Below, piece by piece: positions 33,702 to 41,002 of a stretch of 64,000 nucleotides of DNA. The stretch lies in the NCBI RefSeq assembly GCF_030816015.1, contig NZ_JAUSXN010000001.1, forward strand, positions 5,952,001 to 6,016,000, written 5' to 3'. The stretch comes from Pedobacter sp. W3I1 (GTDB lineage: Bacteria; Bacteroidota; Bacteroidia; Sphingobacteriales; Sphingobacteriaceae). Both the position numbers and the translations under genes were made by a program. Positions within the stretch are counted from its first letter, which is position 1. The number at the start of each line of letters is the position of its first letter. Below the pieces are notes generated by a model. It ran no database searches, had not been told where the DNA came from, and was given only the letters and a program-made list of their open reading frames with translations.

Positions 33702-36674
33702 TTAAAAACCAACGTTTAAACCTAGCGTGTATGTTCTTGGTCGTGGATACAGGTTATAATCAATACCTGTAGCCAATTCCGGATCAAGACCTTTATATTT
33801 CGTTACAACAAAAACATTCTGACAGTTTGCTGAAAGTCTCATCGTTGCAGTTCCATCTTTAGATAATTTGCCAATATTATAGGTTAAACCTAAATTATCC
33901 ATTTTCAGAAAGGATGCATTTTTGATGTAGTAATCGCTCAGGTATTGTGTATTGGTAAAACCAGTATTCAATATATCGCTGCTAGCATTATTAAGGATAC
34001 CTACTGAGCTCAATAGATTTGATTTAATACCAAAGTTCGAACTCACGTTATCATAAACGTAATTACCTAAACTGGCTCTTAAAACCGTATTAACGCTCCA
34101 TTTTTTGTATGTAAATGAGGTATTGAAACCAAAAGTAAATTGAGGATCTGGCGATTTATAGAAATACTGATCATCAGTTGTGATATTACCATCACCATTT
34201 AAATCCTGGTAAACACCTTCCAATGGTTTGCCGCTGGCATCGTAAACTTGTTTGTACACAAAATACGATTGAGGAATCTGATTAACCGCATTGTATTTTA
34301 AGTGGATTCCTGTTCCGCCTGAGATATCGCCTGCATCGATTTTAAATCCAGAGTTCGGGTTCAAGGTTAAATTGGTTACATTTCTTTTGTTATAAGAAGC
34401 ATTTACACCAAAATCCCAGGTGGTATTTTCAGTTTTAATGGCTGTAAAATTTAAGCTTACTTCTGCGCCTTTAACATCCATATTACCTACGTTGGTAACC
34501 AGTTCATTGCTGAAGTTTGTTCCTACCGGAATGGTAATCTTACTCAATAAATCAGAGGTTTTTTTATAATAAACATCAATGCTACCATATAACCTTCCGC
34601 CTAAAAATCCATAATCTAAACCTGCATTATAAGTAGTGGTAGTTTCCCATCTCAAATCAGGATCATATCCGGCTGGAGCATAATAATTGTAAAAAGTGTT
34701 GCCAATCTGGTATTGACCGGTATTGCTGCTGGCGTAATATTTAGCAATGTAATTGTAGTTACCAATGTCAGCACCATCCTTGTTACCTGTTTCGCCATAA
34801 CTTAATCTCAATTTCAGATCAGAAAGCACTTTGCTGTCTTTAAGGAAATTTTCTCCGATAATTCTCCAGGTAAAACCTACTGAAGGGAAATATCCCCAAC
34901 GGTTGCTTTCAGCAAATTTTGAAGAAGCATCAGCACGCATCGTGGCCGATAGGATATATTTATCTGCTAGTGTATAGTTAAGTCTTCCATAGTAAGAAAG
35001 CATTTTATTACGTTCTACAGAAAATGGAAACACCGGTGTAACGATTGGCGCACCTAAACCCGTGTAATTGGTAAAGTTATAACCAGTGGTTGCAATATCA
35101 TAATAACCGTAACCAGCAGTTACATCAAATCTACTTTTAATGCTTTCTACCGTATGTGCATAATTTAAATAGAACTCGGAAAACTTATCAGCTCCTGTTT
35201 TTAAAGCCCTTGAAAATGAACCACTTGTTGCTGCTGCCTGAGCCGCGTAAGTGGGCACGCTGATGTTTCCATAACCTTTAGATACATCGTATCCAAGGTT
35301 TAAGTTGGCATGTAATTCCGGTAAAAAGTGAAATGAGTAATCGAATTTAGCGTTACCTACACTTCGTGCTGCATTACCGTTATTATCCTGTAATCTAATT
35401 AATGCAACAGGGTTACGTGGCGCATTTGGGTTTGGAACCATTGCACTTCCTGTACCTTGTGTCCATTCGAAATAGTTACCGTATTGATTATTAGCATTAA
35501 TTGGCTGCGTTGGATCGAACTGAATGGCTGAGTTAATTGCGCCAGCATTTGCAAAATGCGAATCGGTTAGCGATCCTTTTAAGTTTAAATCGATCTTTAA
35601 ATGATCTTTAAACAATCTAGGCGACAAGGTAATTGAACCTGTCCCACGTTTTAATTTATCAGTAATCAATAAACCATCCTGATCTAAGTAACCTGCAGAA
35701 ACACGGTAAGGTACACCTTTGAATGAACCTGCTATACTCAGATTATTATCAGAAGTAAATGCATGCTGATAAATGGCATCCTGCCAATCGGTATTTGCCG
35801 TTCCCAACAAAGCCTTTTGTGTAGCGTTTCCGTTTGCATTAACATAAGCGCGAACCTGATCTGCAGAAAGTACATTTACCTTTCTGGCAACCGTTGCAAT
35901 GGAGTTATTGGTACTGAAATTTATTACTGGTGCACCAGAACCACCTTTTTTAGTGGTAATTAAAATTACTCCGTTTGATGCCCTTGAACCATAAATAGCT
36001 GTTGCATTTGCATCTTTCAGTACGGTAAAAGTTTCTATATCGTTCGGGTTGATTAGCGATAACGGGCTTGGTGCATTATCGATAGTGTTACCGCTAAATG
36101 GTACGCCATCAATTACAATTAATGGATCGTTACTGGCATTTAATGATGCTCCGCCACGGATACGGATCTGACTACCTACTCCGGGCTGACCACTGTTAGA
36201 GATGATGTTCACTCCTGCTACCTTGCCCTGAATTAATTGTTCGGGCGTTGTAATCGCACCTTTTTGAAAATCTTTCGCACTTACTGTGGTGATAGATCCG
36301 GTTAGGTTTTTCTTTTCTGCAGTACCATAGCCGATTACCACAACTTCGTTCAGTTTTTGTGCATCGGGTACCAATTGAAAATTAACAGTAGCATTTGCTG
36401 AAATGCTTACGGTTTTATCTAGGGTTTGATAACCGATAAAACTTGCAGATAGCGTTATCGAACCATTCGATAAACTTGCTAGTTTATAATTACCATTCGC
36501 ATCAGTTGATGTACTTCTTGTAGTTCCTTTTACAACTACAGAAGCGCCAGGTAATGGCAGGCCGGTTTCATCAAGCACCTTACCAGACACCGATCCGGTT
36601 TGTGCTTTTACCATTAATGCTGAAAAAACTAACAGCACCAAAAGCCCCTGTTTTAACAGGTAAAATACTCTCAT
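33702..36674 (-). CDS. SusC/RagA TonB-dependent receptor of PUL I
   Basis: Outer-membrane importer for maltooligosaccharides, by context. 990 residues: signal MRVFYLLKQGLLVLLVFSAL ending VKAQ, carboxypeptidase-D-like domain (about 26-105, VLDETGLPLPGASVVVKGT), TonB-box-like region NEVVVIGYGTAEKKNLTGS (about 110), plug with SusC signature VLKDANATAIYGSRASNGV (about 220), then the barrel closing with RPRTYTLGLNVGF. There is no STN domain, so it is not of the ECF/FecR-signalling type, which agrees with the LacI regulator upstream. The leader of 433 bases contains two LacI-type palindromes. Confidence 0.94.
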   Translation of the reverse strand: MRVFYLLKQGLLVLLVFSALMVKAQTGSVSGKVLDETGLPLPGASVVVKGTTRSTSTDANGNYKLASLSNGSITLSASFIGYQTLDKTVSISANATVNFQLVPDAQKLNEVVVIGYGTAEKKNLTGSITTVSAKDFQKGAITTPEQLIQGKVAGVNIISNSGQPGVGSQIRIRGGASLNASNDPLIVIDGVPFSGNTIDNAPSPLSLINPNDIETFTVLKDANATAIYGSRASNGVILITTKKGGSGAPVINFSTNNSIATVARKVNVLSADQVRAYVNANGNATQKALLGTANTDWQDAIYQHAFTSDNNLSIAGSFKGVPYRVSAGYLDQDGLLITDKLKRGTGSITLSPRLFKDHLKIDLNLKGSLTDSHFANAGAINSAIQFDPTQPINANNQYGNYFEWTQGTGSAMVPNPNAPRNPVALIRLQDNNGNAARSVGNAKFDYSFHFLPELHANLNLGYDVSKGYGNISVPTYAAQAAATSGSFSRALKTGADKFSEFYLNYAHTVESIKSRFDVTAGYGYYDIATTGYNFTNYTGLGAPIVTPVFPFSVERNKMLSYYGRLNYTLADKYILSATMRADASSKFAESNRWGYFPSVGFTWRIIGENFLKDSKVLSDLKLRLSYGETGNKDGADIGNYNYIAKYYASSNTGQYQIGNTFYNYYAPAGYDPDLRWETTTTYNAGLDYGFLGGRLYGSIDVYYKKTSDLLSKITIPVGTNFSNELVTNVGNMDVKGAEVSLNFTAIKTENTTWDFGVNASYNKRNVTNLTLNPNSGFKIDAGDISGGTGIHLKYNAVNQIPQSYFVYKQVYDASGKPLEGVYQDLNGDGNITTDDQYFYKSPDPQFTFGFNTSFTYKKWSVNTVLRASLGNYVYDNVSSNFGIKSNLLSSVGILNNASSDILNTGFTNTQYLSDYYIKNASFLKMDNLGLTYNIGKLSKDGTATMRLSANCQNVFVVTKYKGLDPELATGIDYNLYPRPRTYTLGLNVGF

Positions 36675-36950
36675 ATTTGAAGCTCGTTTAAGTATAAAAA
36701 TTTGGTTAAATATTATAGTGATTTACACATAGGCCTAATTTACAGCTGTTAATGATATTTCAAAATTTATTTAAAAAATATATTTCGCATCAAAATTGCA
36801 GCAGGAAAACGAACCTAAAAATTAGCATTTTAGCACAAGTAAAAATCAGCATTAAATAACTGCAAAAATTATAACAACTTCATAATCAACATATTGAAAC
36901 AGTTAAATTTTAATTTAAAGTGTAACTATTACACTAAGTAATTTTTAAGG

Positions 36951-36978
36951 CTTTTTTCGGGAACGTTCCCGAAAAAAG
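36951..36978. promoter_or_regulatory. Operator-like perfect palindrome 1 (LacI type)
   Basis: A perfect 28-bp palindrome with core CGGGAACGTTCCCG flanked by T6 and A6 arms, in the gene-free stretch 36675-37107 between lacI and susC. The central AACGTT fits LacI-family operators. The flanking runs would also allow a terminator after lacI. The rest of the stretch is very AT-rich, with a GTGTAACTATTACAC palindrome at 36920-36934 and a repeated TTACACTAAGT word (about 36929 and 37041). Confidence 0.72.
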
Positions 36979-37000
36979 CAGGTTAAAATTTAACAATTTT

Positions 37001-37016
37001 TCGGGAACGTTCCCGA
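37001..37016. promoter_or_regulatory. Operator-like perfect palindrome 2 (LacI type)
   Basis: TCGGGAACGTTCCCGA, the same core as palindrome 1, with centres 44 bases apart (about four helical turns). It lacks the symmetric A/T run, so it cannot be a terminator. This supports an operator role for both. Confidence 0.75.
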
Positions 37017-37107
37017 CAATCGATCAAAATTCTGCGTATTTTACACTAAGTGAAGAAATTTTTTGAGAATTTCAGGCTAAAAACAAACCTCTTTTTCGGT
37101 GTCTTTT

Positions 37108-38121
37108 TTACCCGTTTGCGGTCGAATTCCGCTTGATAATTTTAGATTCTAAAACCACCTCATTTGACAGGTTTTTATCAGCATGATCATCTAAAATAGT
37201 AAACAGTAATTTAGCCGATTCCTCTCCGATTTCGGTAGCCGGTTGGGTGATGGTGGTGAGTGAGGGATTTAACAAAGGCGCGATTTCCAAACTGGAGAAA
37301 CTGATCACTTTTAAATCTTTGGGGATAATGATACTGAGATCATAACAGGCATAATAAGTGGCAAAAGCCAAACGTTCTACCGAGGTGAAAACACCATCGG
37401 GTTTTAATTGTGTTAAAGCCTCTTTGATGATAACGCTATTTTCTTCATAACTGTTGCTGCAATCCACAATAAGGTTTTCTTCGAAAGGAATCTGGTGTTT
37501 GGACAAGGCATCAATGTAACCCTGCATACGGGTTTTACCAATTGATAAACTTTTATTCACCACCAGATAAGCAATTCTTTTGCAGCCCTGCTCTATTAAA
37601 TGTTCTGTTGCCAGAAAACTACTATTATAATCATTTGTAATTACCCTTGGGGTATCAATGTCTTCATAAATCCGATCGAAAAACACCAATGGCAATCTTT
37701 TACTGCCAAATTTATTCAGGTAATTATGATCGTTGGCTTCTCCAGAAACCGACATGATAATGCCATCGGCCCTACCGTTGTGTAAGTGGCGGATAAAAGT
37801 TACTTCTTTTTGGTAATCATCGTCGGTAACGTAAATCAGGATGTGGTAACCATTCTCCCGCGCTACCCGCTCTATACCATGAATGGCCTGCGAAAAATAA
37901 TTATTGGCCAGCTCCGGAACAATAACGGCAATGGTTTTACTTTTTTGTTCCCTTAAATTACTGGCATAATGGTTGGGCTGATAGTTTAATTCCTTTGCTT
38001 TGGCTAAAATACGCGCTTTGGTAGCCCCATTAATGTCACTATTATCCCTAAAGGCCCTCGAAATTGTAGAAGTAGATAAATTTAAGGCTTCTGCTAACTT
38101 CTTAATATTAATACTATCCAT
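37108..38121 (-). CDS. LacI-family transcriptional regulator
   Basis: This 337-residue probable repressor of PUL I responds to a sugar. N-terminal helix-turn-helix (about 4-50: IKKLAEALNLSTSTISRAF) and hinge (NYQPNHYASNLREQKSKTIA), then a periplasmic-binding-protein-like sensor (about 60-335: IAVIVPELANNYFSQAIHGI; GRADGIIMSVSGEAND; PLVFFDRIYEDIDTPRV). It lies directly upstream of susC on the same strand, with two identical operator-like palindromes in between. Autoregulation is not indicated, since the palindromes are downstream of its stop. Upstream, 38122-38415 is AT-rich and shows no feature I can support. Confidence 0.92.
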   Translation of the reverse strand: MDSINIKKLAEALNLSTSTISRAFRDNSDINGATKARILAKAKELNYQPNHYASNLREQKSKTIAVIVPELANNYFSQAIHGIERVARENGYHILIYVTDDDYQKEVTFIRHLHNGRADGIIMSVSGEANDHNYLNKFGSKRLPLVFFDRIYEDIDTPRVITNDYNSSFLATEHLIEQGCKRIAYLVVNKSLSIGKTRMQGYIDALSKHQIPFEENLIVDCSNSYEENSVIIKEALTQLKPDGVFTSVERLAFATYYACYDLSIIIPKDLKVISFSSLEIAPLLNPSLTTITQPATEIGEESAKLLFTILDDHADKNLSNEVVLESKIIKRNSTANG

Positions 38122-38415
38122 TTTTGGCTATTAAACCCAATTAATTTGAATAAACGCTGTAAATATAAACTATAAATGTCCGAAATATTTTATAAGCTTT
38201 AAAATTATGCATTTCGCATTGAATTTATGTGGCTAAACATTCTGTTAAGAAATCTGGTCTCAAAAGCCTTTGATTGATCCGTTGGTAAAATTCTTTAAAT
38301 AAATATTCTTTTTTTTTAAAACAAAAAGCATCTTTACCACATTAATTATTATACGCTATTAATCATCTTCTCATTATACCGATTGCAAAACAAAACAGAT
38401 GAAATAAATTATAAA

Positions 38416-38775
38416 ATGGGAAATAAGAAAATACTCATCGCAGATGATGACGAAGGAATTGTTGATGCTGTGACGATGATTTTGGAAGTGATGGGTTATG
38501 ATGTTGAATTTACATATGATGGTGGGGCAGTGATAGACGCGGTAAAAAATAAGCCAGATCTGATTTTGCTCGATATCTGGATGAGTGGCCATGATGGCAG
38601 GGACATATGCAAACAGCTTAAAAACGACCCTCAATATAAGGAAATTCCTATTTTAATGATTTCCGCCAGCAGGGATATCAGGCAATCAGCAATGGATGCC
38701 GGTGCAAATGATTTTATGGAGAAACCATTTGAGATGGATTCGTTACTGAATAAGGTAGAGGTATTGTTGGATTAG
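38416..38775 (+). CDS. Single-domain response regulator (CheY-like receiver)
   Basis: This 119-residue protein starts MGNKKILIADDDEG (a Met 11 codons upstream is in frame but outside the domain). It is a receiver domain only: acidic pair Asp10/Asp11, phosphoacceptor Asp53 (LILLDIWMSGHDG), Ser83 (ILMISAS) and Lys103 (FMEKPFE). There is no output domain, so it acts by protein contact or as a phosphotransfer intermediate. No histidine kinase is nearby. The stop is followed by a double-hairpin repeat. The neighbouring genes do not suggest a pathway. Confidence 0.9.
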   Translation: MGNKKILIADDDEGIVDAVTMILEVMGYDVEFTYDGGAVIDAVKNKPDLILLDIWMSGHDGRDICKQLKNDPQYKEIPILMISASRDIRQSAMDAGANDFMEKPFEMDSLLNKVEVLLD

Positions 38776-38792
38776 CTCAATATTCCTAGAAC

Positions 38793-38907
38793 CGTCACCC
38801 TGAATTTATTTCAGGGTCTTTTACATGATAATCCTGTTAGGGAAATTAATAATGAATCAATTAAAGAATTGCAGTTAAATGGATCCTGAAACAAGTTCAG
38901 GATGACG
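38793..38907. repeat. Double-hairpin intergenic repeat, copy 2
   Basis: Starts CGTCACCCTGAATTTATTTC and ends CCTGAAACAAGTTCAGGATG with ACG. Each arm is a palindrome (CCCTGAA/TTCAGGG; TCCTGAA/TTCAGGA) and the arms face each other around about 60 AT-rich bases. Copy 1 is at 8617-8681. Confidence 0.7.
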
Positions 38908-38942
38908 AACGTAAGGGAGGTCTACATAACATAATCTTAATC

Positions 38943-39332
38943 TCAAACTTTCTGTTCATTAATCTCCTTAAAATAAATCCATTGGGGCAATTGCTTAAAA
39001 ACAAACTCCGTTACCTGGCAAAGCCAAAGTTTATGGTTATTAAATTCCCCTCTAAAGTTTTCTAACAGATAATCTTCACCACCGCCCAAATTCTCTTCGC
39101 GTACATAAACAAGATCTAAAATCCCGGCATTTTCAATAGGCGCATCAGCCATCAATAATTTGCATTCACTTTCGGTAGAGGCTATCCAGTTTAATAAATC
39201 ATCGGCACCTTCTACCATTTGCAAATCGGCAATATCTCCACCCCATTCTGGTAAATCGGCACACCATTCGTGTTTTGCATTTTTACAAAACGAATTGCTC
39301 TTTCCATATTTTGTAAAGAAAAAAAATCTAAC
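38943..39332 (-). CDS. Small conserved-looking protein of unknown function; start unresolved
   Basis: The reading frame of about 130 codons is bounded upstream by a TGA at 39333-39335. It is protein-like well above the only candidate start (TTG at 39222-39224): the upstream stretch reads FTKYGKSNSFCKNAKHEWCA then DLPEWGGDIADL and flows into QMVEGADDLLNWIAS. Trp and Cys enrichment and a C-terminal LWLCQVTEFVFKQLPQWIYF suggest a compact soluble domain. No ATG, GTG or usable TTG precedes the stretch; a run of eight T at 39319-39326 sits exactly where the start should be, so a start loss or length error in that run is possible. I do not recognise a named family. It is divergent from dinB by about 40 bases. 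Confidence 0.5.
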   Translation of the reverse strand, partial: VRFFFFTKYGKSNSFCKNAKHEWCADLPEWGGDIADLQMVEGADDLLNWIASTESECKLLMADAPIENAGILDLVYVREENLGGGEDYLLENFRGEFNNHKLWLCQVTEFVFKQLPQWIYFKEINEQKV

Positions 39333-39372
39333 TCAATAATCCTGATAAAAATCACGAAATTTAGATCATTGC

Positions 39373-40473
39373 ATGTCTGATTTAACTCCAACGGTTTTAA
39401 GAAAAATAATTCATATTGATATGGATGCATTTTATGCATCTGTAGAGCAACGTGATTTTCCTGAATACCGGGGCAAACCCATAGTGGTTGGAGGTAAACC
39501 CGATAGCCGGGGCGTGGTGGCTACAGCAAGTTACGAAGCACGCCAATATGGAATCCGCTCGGCAATGTCGTGCAGTAAAGCTTACCAGCTTTGCCCAACA
39601 GCAATTTTCGTATATCCCCGTTTTGATGCTTATGCTGCGGTTTCGAAAGCCATCAGGGAAATTTTTAGTCGGCACACCGATATTATAGAACCCCTATCGC
39701 TGGATGAGGCCTACCTTGATGTTACTGAAGACAAGCTCGGCATTGGATCGGCTATTGACATTGCTCAATCCATTAAAGATGCCATTAAAAATGAGTTAAA
39801 TTTAACTGCCTCGGCTGGCGTATCGATTAATAAATTTGTGGCCAAAGTAGCTTCAGACATGAACAAACCTGACGGTTTGACTTTTATTGGTCCATCGAAG
39901 ATCAAAGCCTTTATGGAAGACCTGCCGGTAGAAAAATTCTTTGGGGTAGGCAAAGTTACCGGCGCCAGAATGAAGGCCATGCAGATTAATACGGGTGCTG
40001 ATTTAAAAAAATTAACAGAAGCACAGCTTATTGCCCAATTTGGGAAATCGGGAAGATTTTATTATAAAATTGTGCGTGGTATTGATGATCGCCCGGTTCA
40101 GTCGCATCGCGAAACCAAATCAGTTGGTGCAGAAGATACCTTTGCAGAAGACACCAATGAAGATTCGGTGATGCACGATCTGCTCAAACAGATCAGTGAA
40201 ACGGTAGCCAAACGTCTGGAAAAATATCAACTAAGCGGAAAAACAGTAACCTTAAAAATCAAATTCGCCGATTTTAAACTCATTACGCGTAGCCGCTCTT
40301 TTGCTACACCAATAAACAAAGCAGCGGTAATTTATGCAGAGGCGATTAAACTTTTGGAAGAGGCAGCTATCGGCTTAACCCAGGTACGGTTATTAGGTAT
40401 TACCTTATCGCGATTTTATGATGATGTGGAAATAGAAAAGCCAGAAAGCAATCAACTGGAATTTGAGTTTTGA
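39373..40473 (+). CDS. dinB: DNA polymerase IV (Y-family, translesion)
   Basis: This 366-residue error-prone polymerase copies past damaged bases. Palm motif IIHIDMDAFYASVEQRDFPE gives metal ligand Asp16, and SLDEAYLDVT gives Asp111 and Glu112. Finger residues are in GVVATASYEARQYGIRSAM. Two helix-hairpin-helix segments (FFGVGKVTGARMKAM) and a little-finger domain (about 240-355) follow, with the C-terminus NQLEFEF resembling the sliding-clamp-binding peptide QLxLF. Length is normal. It stands alone on the plus strand. No LexA box can be identified with confidence in the short upstream gap. Confidence 0.96.
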   Translation: MSDLTPTVLRKIIHIDMDAFYASVEQRDFPEYRGKPIVVGGKPDSRGVVATASYEARQYGIRSAMSCSKAYQLCPTAIFVYPRFDAYAAVSKAIREIFSRHTDIIEPLSLDEAYLDVTEDKLGIGSAIDIAQSIKDAIKNELNLTASAGVSINKFVAKVASDMNKPDGLTFIGPSKIKAFMEDLPVEKFFGVGKVTGARMKAMQINTGADLKKLTEAQLIAQFGKSGRFYYKIVRGIDDRPVQSHRETKSVGAEDTFAEDTNEDSVMHDLLKQISETVAKRLEKYQLSGKTVTLKIKFADFKLITRSRSFATPINKAAVIYAEAIKLLEEAAIGLTQVRLLGITLSRFYDDVEIEKPESNQLEFEF

Positions 40474-40509
40474 TGATTAATGCTTAATACATGAATTTCG
40501 TAATTTAAA

Positions 40510-40765
40510 AAGCCAATTTCCATTTGAAGCGCTAGGCCTCTGCAAATCAGTAAATGCCTTCCCGTTTTACGCTTATACGCTTCGCTTCCTCGTACCTCGT
40601 TGCTACAGGGTAACGCTGCAACCGGGGCTAGGTGGCCACAGCAGAATGTCATTTGACGGGTTGCAGGAGCAAAACCATTGTTACTAAACCAGATTGGAGC
40701 GAACACGTAGTGCAACGGAGTAAAGCGTAAAGCGGGACTGAAGCCTGCCAAGAACCACAAGCCAA
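40510..40765. repeat. Divergent member of the large intergenic repeat family
   Basis: In the gene-free stretch 40474-41002: GGGGCTAGGTGGCCACAGCAG, GGGTTGCAGGAGCAAAACC and GATTGGAGCGAACACGTAGTG... GCGGGACT correspond in order to GGTTTAGGTGGCACAGGCTG, GGGTTGCAGGGCGCAAAAC and GATTGGAGTGCATAACGGGG of the 18371-19446 units. It also contains an inverted GTTTTACGCTTATACGCTTC / AAAGCGTAAAGCGGGAC pair. Confidence 0.55.
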
Positions 40766-40829
40766 TCATTTCCTAATTCTAATAGCTACTAAATAGTTTT
40801 TTTACTTGTGTATATAATATGGTCAATTT

Positions 40830-40851
40830 CGGTCTGTGGGGACACAGACCA
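40830..40851. repeat. REP-like palindrome, copy 5
   Basis: CGGTCTGTG-GGGA-CACAGACCA, eight perfect pairs, flanked by TTT and AGG as in copies 1 and 3. Confidence 0.75.
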
Positions 40852-40947
40852 AGGAATAGGAATATACTTTATTTCGTCAGCGAAACACTAACTGATAGGC
40901 TAAGTTTAACACCCCGTCCTACGGACACCCCTCTGAAGAGGGGAATG

Positions 40948-40979
40948 AAAAAGGCCCTGTAACCAGATACAGAGCCTTT
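40948..40979 (-). terminator. Terminator of PUL II
   Basis: On the minus strand AAAGGCTCTGTA pairs with TACAGGGCCTTT around TCTGGT and is followed by T residues. It is 24 bases after the stop of the DUF4965 gene. Confidence 0.88.
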
Positions 40980-41002
40980 AATTATTCATTTTGAGGGGTA
41001 AA

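Noticed and set aside
36951..36978. Reading the 28-bp palindrome only as a lacI terminator
   Set aside because: A second copy with the same core but without the A/T run lies 44 bp away, which favours operators. A double role stays possible.
20295..38121. Integrative element or prophage
   Set aside because: No integrase, transposase, attachment-site duplication or phage gene is seen. The repeats are small intergenic types.
39212..39439. 75-codon minus-strand frame covering the dinB start
   Set aside because: It overlaps dinB antisense and is in a different frame from the protein-like stretch at 38943-39332. Its residues MERAIRFVKMQN have no domain character.
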